A program made the translations under genes and the position numbers. Under the pieces are notes generated by a model. It was not told the origin of the DNA and ran no database searches. It was given only the letters and a program-made list of their open reading frames with translations. DNA of 64,000 nucleotides from Rhyacichthys aspro (taxonomy: Eukaryota; Chordata; Actinopteri; Gobiiformes; Rhyacichthyidae): the NCBI GenBank assembly GCA_036850595.1, contig CM072153.1, positions 12,294,169 to 12,358,168 of the forward strand, in the 5' to 3' direction. Shown here in pieces: positions 1 through 12,490 of the stretch; the stretch's first letter is position 1, and the number at the start of each line of letters is the position of its first letter.

Positions 1-445
1 GAAAGTAAAGTGTTCTTAAGTCAGAGGGCTCACCTAAAAGGACTAAGTGTGTCAGCTATTCAGGGCAGACTAAAGCAGAACATTAATGAGTGTCTGGCAC
101 AATGTATAACTCTGATGTTGCAGTAATGTAGCACCCGTTATTAGGTTTCTGTGCAGCAGTGTAGGGGTGAAAACATTAAAATGATGAGTTTCACATATAT
201 CAATTTCACGTCAAAAACTCCAGTAACTAAACTACAGGCTTTTCCCTTCTTTGTAGCGTTCTATACAAAACTCTTTCATGTTTCTCTACTGCCTGTTCAT
301 CTCATCTGCTCTAGCGTCTATTCAGAAAAATGGTGCATTTTCTAAGCTGCATAGAGTGCCAAGCTGCCTCTGGGACACCGTCTTTTAAGAGGATCTTTAC
401 GAGCTTGTGTTACCTTAATAGCGTCATTTGCATTGGGTTTAATAC
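1..445 (-). other. edc4 intron 28 (part), no exon seen
   Basis: This is sequence downstream of the donor of the last visible edc4 exon (GTATTAA at 445-439 on the minus strand). I looked for the expected next exon, which encodes a helix like LTAADLNLVLYVCE in human, and did not find it. The stretch is AT-rich and I see no repeat in it. Confidence 0.7.
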
Positions 446-3400
446 CTGCTGAAAGGCCTGGTTGAGCTGGCCCTGCTGGAGGAGCTGCAGGATGTTTGCC
501 TGCTGCGTCTGGTAGTCGAGGTGCGCCGTGGGGACGGGGGTGCCGGCTGCTGACCTCATTGCCTGCATGATGCTGGAGGTGACCACTGCCTGCTGCTCTT
601 TCATTGCCAGACTCACCTCTCCTTTGACAATTCTCTGCACATGGCTAAGAATAGACTCCTGCAAACTGTGAATAAGATACAGCGGGCACAAAGAAGGTTA
701 GGCCTCACAATAACTGCTGTGCTGCATTGAAGCCACATTTATAAGAGATACAAGGAATATCTGCAATATGGGTTACAAAATCTAAAAAACACACAATTGT
801 TGAAGGAGCTGTATCACTTTATAAAAATGAGCTTTTAAAACAAAGAATATACCTTACTGTAATGATCAGGAAGCAACATAGACTTTATAAGAGTTTGTTC
901 ATGATGACCACGGCACCTTTAATTTGAAATGTGACTGCAATATGATTTAAAAGTTTTATAAAGAGTAAATTGGGACACCACTTCTGTACTACACTGCCTC
1001 TTAAGCAAATTTCTAACAAAAATTAATTGCAGGGGGATCAAGAGACTTAATCAATGCATGTTCCTACAATAGTTCTGGGATTAAGCTTTGCTTGTTTTTA
1101 CTCAACAATCCATTAGGCACCTGCTTGGTACACAGCGAGATGCTAAGGCCTTGTGCTGATGTCTGAGACACACACTAGTGTCACTCAATGTCATTACTTC
1201 AATCACTACGGACAACGTGTTTACTTAAAGTACTGGATTTTTTTTATCTATTTTGATATCCTAATACATCATTGTTGTTTCAGGTTAACAGTAATTAAAA
1301 AAATTGTGAAGGACATGTTATATTATTGCAAGTTTTGTGTACAAGAGTTTTGTAAATATTTCTGTTTTAACTTAATTTAAATGAGTGTGTGTCTGTTAAT
1401 AACCATATAGTGCCACTAAGACTGTTCCATTAGTCAACATACATGAATTTACCAGTTCATAATTATTAAATAGTGGACCCTAAGTTGAGCCCCTGCTGTG
1501 AGCTGCTGCATATGCCCAAGTGCAGCTTGTGCCTCACCGCCCTGTGTTTATGAGGGACTGATGCCGAATGAAGCAGAGAACGTCCTCCTATTTACTACAA
1601 AGTCATTGCTGTAGATGTTTTTTCATGTGCTGGGGGCTGCGGTAATAAAACAGTGTTGATGAATGAAGCGGGGTCAGGCTGCACCCCGGCCCACACCCAG
1701 TGTGAGCGGTCACATAGAAATAGTGGGGGCTTATTTTTCATCACACTGCGGTGCATCCAGTGTGACTTGGCCTTAAGATCAGAACAGCAGAAGAGAGAAC
1801 TAAAAAATAAGAGAGAGCAGCAGCTCAGCTTGCTAACAGTGGGATGGGTGAGGGACTGCTGGGATACATACTTTCCCACCATCATCTGGACCTGGTGCTG
1901 GACCTCTGCCCTCACACTAGCACTGATGCTGTTGGCAAGCTGATCAGTAGAGTTTTGGAAGCTGTCAATCATCTGCTGGAGCTGACCAATCAGTGGGTCC
2001 CGTGCCTCCTGCTCCCGTTGCTTTCTGTTCTTGACGTGGGTCTCAAGTTGTTGAATGTCTACAAAGAAAAGTATTAAATCTTTATTTTTCCCACAAAAAA
2101 ATTGCCCCCAACTCACAGATGTAATAAACACTTATTAGAGCATACGTCAAAGCTTTCAAACCAGATCTGTGTACAGTTTTTCATGGGCAAATCTTTTATG
2201 TACAAAGTTTGGGAGGTTGCTAACCTATAAAATCTATAAAGCACTGAAACTATATAACAAAGTTATAGCCAAAGTAAAGTATAGCCTTATAGTTTCATTA
2301 ATGAAGTTTAAATTTATAATTTCACTGGGAGAAACACTGCAGTCAAAGATAAATCTAGTGCAATGAATTTCCGTTCACTCATCAACTCATCACTATATCA
2401 ACTATATCACGCAAGATCACATAACCTCTCTCTCACAGCAGCCTTCACTCTGTATGCTAATTAAATGAATTCAGATTTCTTTTCTCTATATAGTAACAGC
2501 TTTTGGAACACCTGCAGCTTTTCTAAGCAGAAAGTGTGCTTCAGTGCAACAATGTCTACTCTACAGTGACCTTACAGTATTGTATGAACTCAGAACAGTG
2601 ACACATCAGACAACATAACAGAGATGATTAAGTTTCATTAGCAAATTCAGATCTGTCAATAGATATCACTATAGTCTTGAATATAGCCTATAGTCTTAAA
2701 TAACAAATATTATAGCATTAGTTGCCCATGACAAAAAATGACCTGAAGTGAGGTATAGTGCTGTCGTAAACTCTCTGTAATCGCTTACATTCTTGAGTGC
2801 CTTGTTTGAAGCTGTCGTTGATCTGTTGAAACATAGATTGGCAGCCTCTCTCAAAAACAGGCAGCACAACGGTCTGAAAAGCATCTTTATAAGCTGCCTG
2901 AATGGGTCCCTGCATGGCCTCTGCTGCTGCTCGACCAATGGCATCTGTTGTGTTCTGGAAAACATTAGGAAAGACAACAGTTTTTCATAAATGCATGAAG
3001 TTTCATGATTAATTTTAAAAGTAAGTGAAGAAAGTGTGGAGCACACGAAGCATTCCATACAATAAACCAGAGGCATACCTTTGATTTGACCACCTTGGTG
3101 ACATTGTCCTTAAGGGTGACCTCCACAGCAGTCAGTTTAGCAGCAATTGTGTTGTTCATTTGACCAGTTACAGGCTCCAGACTCTTAGAGATTGCTACAC
3201 AGAGAAAAAAAATACGCAAGACAGATTAACAAGACAACAGAGGGAAGAGAAAAACAAAAAACACCTCTAAAAAGTTTTTTCTTACAATTTTCATACATCC
3301 TCAGTCACACACAACCTTGTTTTTAAATGAGCTTTTACTAGAATTAAAATATTATTTTCTAAAACATCACCAGATATGTTCCATAATATTGGTTGTAGCT

Positions 3401-6400
3401 TTTGTGGAGGTAAAATGTATGCGTTTTAAATTATAGATATCCACAGCAGGTCATTAACATCAAGAGCCACATATACAAGCTTATTTATTTATAACTAGCC
3501 TCAAATACTGAACAATACATGATGCAATGCTAAAAAAGGAAGTGTGTGGAATGTGTTTTATTTGAACTAAATTGGCATGTTCATACTTTGTGGAACTGTT
3601 TTCTTCATTTCGTCTCGCAGTACTTTGTCCATCCTGTTGGTCAGGACAGAGCTGAGAGTCTGGCTAAGCTGATGGCTCAGATGCTCCTGTAGTTGCTGCT
3701 GTTGATTCTGACTCTCTGCAAGCATACGTTCCAGTCTACGATCTGAGGTTATTAACAGTCAAGGCACAAAAGAATATGCTGTAGAGGCCAATTATTAAGA
3801 AAGCTAAAGACTAGTGGGCATCACTTTCACTTGGCATCTAGTTTTTTGTTATTCTCTCCTTAAAACATTTGGCCTTGTGTATAGAGTTTATGTAGAGACA
3901 AATCTATAATATATACAAATACCATGCTGATGATACCAATGAAGTTTACCCTGTTTAAGCACTGATTTTATCTACCCTCATCTACCCAAACTATACTTAC
4001 AAAAAGCTTAGCTACAGTAAACAGTAAAGGATACGCTCCTGTTCCTGGTAGTTGCTCAAGACGTGCTCAACCTGAGACATAATAGAGCTCCTCATGGCTT
4101 CGATCTGTCCTCGCAGCTCAGTTAACTCCCTCTGCTGACTGCGCAGGAGAATTAACAACTCATCCTGGACCTCTGCATTCATCTGTCGGGAATAAAAGTG
4201 GAAAAAGGGGTTAAATAACAACATAACAAAAAATAAGTCATTATTTTGTAACAAGCTTGCAAAAAAGAAAATAAATGCAAACTAAAATACAAACAGTATT
4301 ACCATAAGAAGTTGGTGATGATTCAAAGGCAAAGTTAGAATGTTTTATGTTATATAAGGCTGCCATGTGTTTTACATGAAAAATCCTCCTGGACCAAAAA
4401 TACTTTGTGTATACTTTCTGGATAATGGTCCATTAAAAACCCATGCTTTATATAAAAGAGAGCCAGTGCAATGTCCTTACCTGCCCAGGACTTAACTGTC
4501 TTAACTGAGAGGATTCACTGAAAAGAAGGAGGTGGGAAACAAATTAAACTTTAATATAATAAAGCAATCAATACAAATATTTACTTAATGCTCTACAAAG
4601 TAAGCTTGAACTTTGAAACTTTAAGAGAATGAATGAGGATTAGAGCTGTAACATGGATTATTTAGTGTTCATTGTTACTGCAGTCCACACCTTTCATCCT
4701 TCTTGGTTTTCCTCTTTAATTTAGGTGACCCTCGTGGTGAGGTCTTCCAGTCCTTAACTTGGATTCTATGAGATGAGCGTGATGCACAGTTCCCTGAGGA
4801 TGTAGCCAGACTGGCTACCTCATCATCAGGGTCACTACAGAACACATTAATAGTTGAGATGAGTGACTAAGTGTGTGTTAAATTATATTAAACTTATTTT
4901 TACTGCAGCAGTATTCTGTAGCTTCACAGTGTAATTCATTTAGAAACACAACTTATGTGGCACATATGTGATGTCAATAGGGCTGGGTAAAAAATATAAA
5001 TTTCCGAGTTTAATCGGTCTTCGATTTAATGAAACAATATTGATTTGGGAAATTCCCAAATGTGCCTGCTTCCGAGAATGTGAATATTATCTGTACTTCA
5101 CCTCTCGTCCTGATGGCAATCTTTTGAGCTGCTCCATTTAACACAAAACTAAACAAATAAAGAGACTGAGCCACCAAAGAAGAAGAAAGAAGAGAAGGGA
5201 TCATGGCGGAAAGTTGCACTAGCTTAACAGTAAAGTAAAAGTCAAAAGTAATTAACCAATTGCGTGAGCCGGTCATTAATGTAAATGTGTATTTCAGTAA
5301 TACAGCCAAGTGGGAGGGTTTTAGTTACCAACATATTTAAATATGGTTTCCATGGCATATGGATTCCGCGAACCTAACATTTTTGATAAAATACTGACAA
5401 TTACTTGATTGAATTGGAATGGAATCAAATCACCAAATTGGTTGCATTACCCAGCTGTCAGTTTTACAGACTGATCAGTTTCTTTACCTCTGCTCTGCCC
5501 CAGCGTCCTGGCTGTCATTTGGGAGGTGATAGGAGCGCCGATGGTAAGGTGACGTTAAGTGTCCATCCTTTGAATCTTCTCTTGAACTAAAACATTAGAA
5601 AATAAACCATGGACAATATTACTACAGTGAGCATAGAAATAATCTTTTTGTTTTTACAAATGCAATAATAAATGTAGTTCATGAGATACCTAAACACTCA
5701 TAGTTTCATTGTAACGTATGAGGTATATCTGGCTGGGTGCAGTGTCTCTCTAAAAGGAAGGTTATGCTTCCTTTTTTAATGTTAGAAAACTACCAAAGAT
5801 TTACTTTAAAACTATTTTTTAATTATTTTTTTTAAATTACTAAACCAGTGTTGCAACCATTTAAAAATAAATCTGAAAAAATTAAAAATAAAGCCAAAAG
5901 TGTTTTACCAGTCTACAATTCCATTGTCCCGAAGGCTATTTCTGGTTTCTCTGGTAATATCAGGGGCAGCAGGCCACGACGTGTGGCTGACGCTTCCTTC
6001 AGAGGCTCCTGCTCCCACACCAGTGTTCTCCTGCGATAAGGCAGTCTCTAGTAAAGATGGGGTGTGACTTAGTCTATTGTCCGGATCCATAGACCCACTA
6101 ACTGGACCATCTGCACCTCCGAGTTCCAGCGGCAACAAGCTGCAACAGAAAATAAAGGAACATACTTGCTTTAGACATACATCCTAAGTTTTATTGTGTT
6201 TGCGAGACTGTTTCTAATAAAATGTCCAGTTAGTTAAATGCTGTTCAGTGCTACTTGTTTATAAAAGCACCTGTTGTTGGTGGAACGTGGAGAAGTGAGC
6301 AGGTGAAGGGCTGAGGCAGCAGAAGCCATGCTGTCCGCCTGCAGAGCTGAGAGAGGTAAAGGGTCAAGAGTAGACACTAGTCCACGCTGAAGCTGCAGAG

Positions 6401-9400
6401 TCTGAGATGCAATCTCTGGCATGTCCTGAGACATGGCTGTGGATGCAGAAGAGATGACATCAGGAGAGCGGGCTCGAGTCGGTGAGGCCAGTGGTGGCAG
6501 AAGAGGAGAATCAAGGACCTGGGGAGCGTCCAGACCAAGAGGACTACTGGAAGCCTAGATATAGACAGCAAAAGCAGAAATTAAAAAATGTCTTTAAAAG
6601 TGGTTTGAAGCCAAAAAGAATCCAGTTTCAACCTGAAGGCCATCCAGTCCGGGCATGAGAGAAGAGGCAGCTCTTGGACTGCTGTTGGATGCAGAGAGGC
6701 CCAGATTACTGCTGTTGTTGTTTTCAGCTCTGCTTGGACTCTGGCTCACATCATCTATGGCTCTACTCAAAATGGATAAGTGACATGTGAAGTAGAAAAG
6801 CAGCTTATATTTCAGATACATTTCTTACACATTCATTAGAAAATAAGTACAATACGACTGGAAAGAAATACCTGTTAGTTGAGTCTGAGTTGCTGCTTAT
6901 AGCTGTTACAATGGTAAGACTGCTAGCACTGCTTCCAGGAGACGCTGGAACCTAACACAATAAATTGACTTTCACTTGACAATAAGACAAATTTACTCCA
7001 CACCAACACAAATAGTCACATAATCCACAGTCTCAAATTCTCTCATTTAATTATGAGGATTCAAACCATACTGTAGCATACTGTGAGCAGAAATTTTGGG
7101 GGAAAATCAAATGGATTTTAAAGTGCTCCACTTTACTTAGTTAAATAAGAACACCACATAAGTATTTCTGTCATTTTTCTCATTTAGTAACCTTCCTAAG
7201 CAAAAAGACAACTGATTCTGAGGAAGAGGGCTCCTTGGTTTACATACTGAAGCGCTTGGTGTCATAAAGGCATCTGGAGTCATGAGCTTGGGCATTGCCC
7301 CACCACTGGCTCCTGAATTTGTCAGAAAGTCAGTGGGAGCAGGAAGTGATGGGATTTTCCTCAGGTCGGTCTGGGATCCACTCCCTGACTCCTTGTCCGA
7401 GCTCTGGTCTGTCAGATGGTCTGAAAACCCTGTTGTTAAAATACAATTTTAGTCAAAAAGCCCACTGAAATTTGCACTACAAACATGTCTGTGGAGATTC
7501 TCAGTTATGCAGGTACTTTTATAATAAAAAACTAAAGCCAAAAGCAGCTAGCCATAGTTTTTGATGGCAGAAGACATTTTGTCCCACATTTGAGGGACTT
7601 TGTCAAAAAAATCAGGGTTTGTCAGGTTTGTTTATCATTTGCACTTTAAAGGAAACAGCATGTTGCAAAATGCATGTAAATTTAGGCGTTACATCTGTTT
7701 AGTAACTTACCAAACCCATCTTGAGAATCTGAATGAGGCAGAAAGTCTGCAGGACTAGAACCAACATTAGGCTGGAACAAGATCTGGACATCCTGCAGGC
7801 TCCTAAACCACACACAAAATGCAAATGAGATTATGCATTTGTAAAATGTATAGTCTATATATCTTTAGAAATATAAAATTATAGAAAACTCATATAAGGT
7901 ATTCTTAAGAAGAAACATACTTTGTATGGACACAGTAGAGTTTAATCTGTATTCCAGATTTGGACTCTGTGGGTCCTTGTGTGCCCTCTGCAATCAAACA
8001 TGCACAAAAATGTAATGTAAATAACCATTGTTAACAAAAAAAATTTTTTAAACACAACAGGCAGCCAATAATAAATTCAAAAATAAATTCTACCAAAACC
8101 CATAATCTCCTTGTAAATGATTCTGAATTAATTCCATGTAACTGGTAATCATTTCAGCTTTTAAAACAGACCTGTAGTCAAACTCTCATTCTCTTCCTCT
8201 GCAGGCAGGACCTCGGTGTGTCGAAAACGGCTGTGGGTAACATCTCTGACACCAAAACTGAGCACAGGGTGAGTGAGTAGAAACTCTGACACAGCTGTAA
8301 AACTGGCCTTGCCCTTCTCCAGATCCTGATGCAGCTCCATCACGTAGAGGACCTGGCAAAAAATAAATACAAATAACAGCAACAATTATGTACAAAATAG
8401 GCAAGCACTACAGTTTTCAGAGTTGCCAAATACAACAAGCCAAAATGACAATGTTTTACAATGGAATAGTTTTCAAGGAAGCTCCACACTTTAAATATAC
8501 TAAATAGCTATCACTTCTTATGAACCCCATTACCTTCCTCTGCACATCAGTAAGAATTAGATACTCTGCAGAGAGGTCCAGGCTCGCCTTTAGACTTGGC
8601 AGTACTGTTGAGTTGAAGGGATCTGGTGAAAACCTGAAACAGGAAAAGAGAGTCTCAATCATACCACCATATAGAACATCATTATAGTGTCATGGCATTT
8701 ATCTAATAACCCTGTAAAAGCGTTTGGACTGTTCTGCCTAATAGACAACTCAAGTAGGAGAACTACAATCAAGACATGTCAAAGTTGTAAGTCAAAAATA
8801 ATAACCTGATGGTCTGTAAACAAGTCCAGGACACTGTGCACCACATCTTTAACTCCTGGTTCTGATCAGCTCCAGTTATGAGAAACCGCCAGAAGGGAAC
8901 TCTTTAGGACAGGTGATATTAAACACATGAAATGAGAGACTGAGCGAGACATGAAATTACAACTACAAGTCTGCATACTTACTCAGGGTCCTGTCTCTTA
9001 TGGTTGTCACAGAATAAAAGGCAGGAGAGTGGACGTCCTCCATGAGGTCGCAATTCATGGAGACATCTGAAAAAAAGAGCAGTGACAGGAAGTAGAACAA
9101 AAGGACATATGTTCTTTTCGAGAAGCATTTTGCCTTACCTAGGTTTGTCCTGTCCACCTTCAATGTATATCTGCCAAAACTTGATGTATCCATCATGGCT
9201 GGCTGTGGCTAACACAGTTCCATCTGGAGAAAGGGCTCCCTCACTGACTCGCTGAAATAATTATATGCATTTCAATATTAAATATAAACATATTACTACT
9301 TTGCATTTTGTGTATGGATGAATTAATCTGAGGCCTACCTGAGTATGACCTTTCACTGTGATAAGGCCATCTTTCACATCTGAAGCATCAACAGGCCAAG

Positions 9401-11999
9401 TACTGTTGTTAGCTCTTAAGACTTCAAGATCCCACACCTCAGCCTGAAAAGAAATGAAAGCTATGAAATGAAAGAGTATTAGGATGCAACACACTGTATT
9501 CACTTATTGAACCACTTATTGAACCACTTATTAAACCAATAATAATCTTTCTTTTACAGTGCTATTATGCTTTAATCAATACCTGTGCCTACATAAGAGC
9601 CTATATGATTTTAAATCTAATGTTTATATGTTTAGCCCTGCCCCTGTTTGTTTGGTCATGAGACAATAAAGTTGAACAGACAGGCAATTAACCAGACAAG
9701 TGTTTGTCAGCGCAGTATTAGGCAAATCAGATATAATTTGGTGCACATAGTATCACCTATTGCTTTTCTTCCAAAAATTACTCTCAACACTCAGAGAAAC
9801 ATCAAAAGTCAATTTACAAATGTTACAATGTTTACAAATGTTTTCTCAGTTACTTTAGTCCCTAAATCAGCATGGCAAGATAAATCAGTCAATACTATAA
9901 CTGGAATAAGGTTTTGAATGTTCAATGTAAAAAACTGTTACCCTATCTTCATGCAGAAGTGCTAACGTCTGGCTGGTGTCATCCTGATTCTCCTCATTGT
10001 CGTCCAAGATGAACGGGCACCAAATGAGGCGGCGATGAGGATTCAGCGGCGTGTCTTCTGGCCGACGAATATGAACGACCACTTGATCGCTTTTGGAAAC
10101 ACGAGTTAAGACAAAGCTGCAGAAAATAATCAATCTGGAGGCATTTTAACAGAGGACAGAGATCAACCAATATTAAGCGGGAATGCAGTCAACTACAGGG
10201 TCAGTAAAATAAATCTACTTGAGTCACATTCAGGATACAGTATCTTGCTGGCTGTGCAGGTGAGCTGCCAGACAACCAGATTGCCCGCTTCATCAACACA
10301 TCCCAAAAGAGAAGAGTCAAGGTGGGCAAAGGCCAGATCTGTGACTGCTCCAGTGAATCCTTTCAGTAGTGCACGCTCAGCAAAGCCAACACTCAGAACA
10401 CGAATCATTGCATGGTTGTTAGCTCCTAAAACAACAAAAAATAAACCACGGTCAAACATTTACATATCCAGCATTTGAGTTAAAAAATAAAATAAATTAA
10501 ATTGATTTTCTATCTGTTAAGCCTATAATATTATCAAATCATAAAACATTTGGTATAGTACTGACATGATATTTCAACATAGAATAAAAACTGTGAAACA
10601 AAGGTATCCTGACTTTGGCTGATTACTGCAATATTTGGTCTAATAATTAGAATTTTACTACTAAATTGTAAAAGCAAAACACTACATAATGGAAAAGGCA
10701 ATAATACCACACTAGTATTTTATCAACAGAACTCTAAAGTATATAGACACCCTTACCTTTAATGGCATAGGCCAGAAATGAATTAGAGACAGCTATTAGT
10801 CTGCCATAGTAGTATTTGTGTTCCCAGTCATACTTTGCAACTGGCTGAATCTTCACCTGAATTAAAGAAAGCAAAAATTTGAGTTTTACACAAAATTTCA
10901 GGATTTCAGGAAAAGAGTCACACATGCACTTTGTCAGACAGTGAGTGGAGAACCCTGATGGATACCTTGTTACTGCCTCGTGCTTTACTGTCGATGCTAG
11001 AGTCTTGACTTGCCACAATCTCCACATTGTTAGAAGTTATGGGTTTACAAGTAGACCCGTTGTCACCAGAAAGGCAGCTGAAATTACACAAAATGTCAAA
11101 ATTATCTAGTCAAATCTTATATTGAAATTTTTAGTGAGTTGAACAGGGCACTCACATTATCTGACTGTCCTTTGTGTTGCTCATGTCTTGGGAGATGGGT
11201 CTGGTCGATTCTGACATGGCAGAGCGATCGGCGCTTCCAAGAAGTCCCGCTGCTCCCAATAACCCATTCAACTCTCCGTTAAAAGATGTCTTTCTCTGTC
11301 CATCATTTGACAGAGCATCTGAGGATAGAGATAACACGGACGGACTTTGTGATTTCCCAGAAGCACTAGTAATAAATGTGCTGACATTTTTAAAAATACA
11401 TTGTTTATGTTGTTATATAACAGCATAAACAAAGAAAGCTTAAGCCAAAAAAAATTAAGTTAGCTCTTAGCTCTCTTAACTTAGCACCATTGAGAAACCT
11501 GTATAACTAATCTCAAATACTTAAATGGATTACTGCAAAATAATCTGAGATATCCTAATGTCACTTAATTATATACAAGTGAATACAGCTTTAAATGTGC
11601 CAGAAAACACACAAGCTAGCTCGTTAGATAGCTAACGAGACTGTACGGTACTTAAGCTACGCAGATAGCACTCAGACCTCACCAACTTACATATATTCAA
11701 CACACCGCACTAAAGTTACAAAGTTCTTACAAGTTATTAACTAATTTGTATGTTTTACGGAGCGCCACAATAACCAACACCTACAATTAAATGCTACGAA
11801 GCCAACTTAACTTTCACAAACAGCACTCACGTTCGCTAGGAACCAATTTAGCATGTTAGCATTCGGTTAGCTTCTAGGGCCTACCCAGCGCAGTGTATTA
11901 TCCGTAGTGCTACTTACCGGTGCCGGAACGGTCAAGCTTCAGGATGTCACGTAGATGCTGGGTCGCACCTTCAATGTCAATATTAGAAGCGGACGCCAT
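446..11999 (-). CDS. edc4: Enhancer of mRNA-decapping protein 4 (partial, C-terminus off the left edge)
   Basis: EDC4 (Ge-1/Hedls) is the P-body scaffold that joins DCP1 and DCP2 and stimulates mRNA decapping. Coding exons, 5' to 3': 11918-11999, 11156-11318, 10966-11077, 10757-10856, 10239-10425, 9942-10116, 9339-9443, 9139-9251, 8983-9066, 8806-8901, 8534-8633, 8172-8352, 7921-7987, 7711-7802, 7248-7429, 6872-6951, 6633-6762, 6271-6554, 5909-6139, 5488-5586, 4691-4834, 4481-4517, 4035-4182, 3587-3742, 3079-3194, 2789-2954, 1872-2058, 446-665. They sum to 1279 codons in phase; human EDC4 is about 1400 aa. Residues about 120-500 form the WD40 domain (KYDWEHKYYYG, LLKGFTGAVTDLAFAHL, ATASHDGYIKFWQIY). 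A Ser/Pro-rich linker follows (about 500-890), then a basic patch (SPKLKRKTKK), then coiled coil and helices (about 950-1279). The last visible residues, LNQAFQQ, match human about 120 residues before its end, so the C-terminal helical domain lies beyond base 1. The start codon follows the human N-terminal exon. Confidence 0.96.
666..1871 (-). other. edc4 intron 27, largest edc4 intron
   Basis: A 1.2-kb intron between exon 27 (ending MMVG plus a split Asn codon) and exon 28 (LQESIL). It is AT-rich. I find no additional exon and no recognisable mobile element. Small open frames near 1150-1380 lack homology or splice context. Confidence 0.6.
2059..2788 (-). other. edc4 intron 26, nothing recognised
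   Basis: A 0.73-kb AT-rich intron. It begins with GTAAGC after the split Tyr codon of exon 26 and ends in TTTGTAG before exon 27. No exon, repeat or structured element was recognised. Confidence 0.6.
3743..4034 (-). other. U12-type (minor spliceosome) intron of edc4
   Basis: The intron between exons 23 and 24 starts GTATCCTTTACTG, an exact match to the U12 donor consensus (RTATCCTTT). Sixteen nucleotides upstream of the acceptor end lies GCCTTGACTG, which fits the U12 branch-point consensus (TTCCTTRAC), and there is no long polypyrimidine tract before AACCTCAG. The donor, branch point and short branch-to-acceptor distance are the defining traits of U12 introns. It interrupts the coiled-coil segment in phase 1. 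Confidence 0.85.
4980..5455. mobile_element. hAT-like MITE inside edc4 intron 20
   Basis: A non-autonomous DNA element of about 476 bp. The left end reads GGGCTGGGTAA and the right end reads TTACCCAGC, which are inverted copies. Flanking 8-mers TGTCAATA (4972-4979) and TGTCAGTT (5456-5463) agree at 6 of 8 positions, consistent with a decayed 8-bp target duplication as made by hAT transposases. There is no transposase frame. The GGGCTGGGTAA start followed by TCGATTTAAT-like sequence resembles an abundant fish MITE type. The element fills most of the 653-bp intron and ends about 32 bp from the donor of exon 20. Confidence 0.65.
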
Positions 12000-12368
12000 G
12001 GGTAAGGGAAAGGGGTCTGGGTTAATATAGGGGATAATTTCTTGTTTGATATGATATTTTCAGTGCTCACTGTGTAGCTCACCCAGAGCAACCGTCTAAA
12101 CTTCCGTTACGTCGTGAAAAGTTTCCGTCACTTTTACATGTCCTTTCATTGGTTCCTACATGTAATTCCAAGGACTTTATGGTTCATACTTATCTAGTGC
12201 ACTGCTGCTAAAACACAGTCCAAACAGCAAAGTGAAATCAATAAGGAAACTTACTTAAATTTGAAACATTTATTTTATTTGTTTCATGTCTACTGATGGG
12301 TGTGTGTATTATGTTGCTTGTCTTGTCTAAAACTAAGGTTGTTTTAAATGTGCTATGAAATCAAGACC
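12000..12368 (-). promoter_or_regulatory. edc4 5' flank / promoter interval
   Basis: This is the interval between the edc4 start codon and the poly(A) region of the nutf2 paralogue. It holds the edc4 5'UTR and presumably its core promoter. Visible elements are a CRE-like GTTACGTCGT near 12,106 and the repeated words TTCCGTTACG and TTTCCGTCAC. There is no TATA box at an obvious position. Only the location supports the promoter call, and the start site is not determined. Confidence 0.5.
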
Positions 12369-12417
12369 TTTATTTACACAGACAGACATTTAACAAAATG
12401 TAAGCAAGTATTTTATT
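12369..12417 (-). terminator. Poly(A) signals of the nutf2 paralogue
   Basis: Two AATAAA hexamers lie on the minus strand, at 12,417-12,412 (74 nt past the stop codon) and 12,374-12,369 (117 nt past). Either could direct 3' end formation of the upstream nutf2-like gene. Confidence 0.55.
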
Positions 12418-12490
12418 TTACACAAGATCAGCAATAGTACATAAACCAATCAGTTCATTCAAATAAAAAATACTCCATCAGTGTTCTGTA

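Noticed and set aside
1653..2077. Plus-strand frames over edc4 exon 27
   Set aside because: Antisense shadows of the coding exon.
10117..10238. edc4 intron 5 as a second U12 intron (donor GTATCCTGA)
   Set aside because: The donor is close to the minor consensus, but no branch-point word lies 10-30 nt from the acceptor, and TTATTTTCTGCAG is an ordinary U2-type end.
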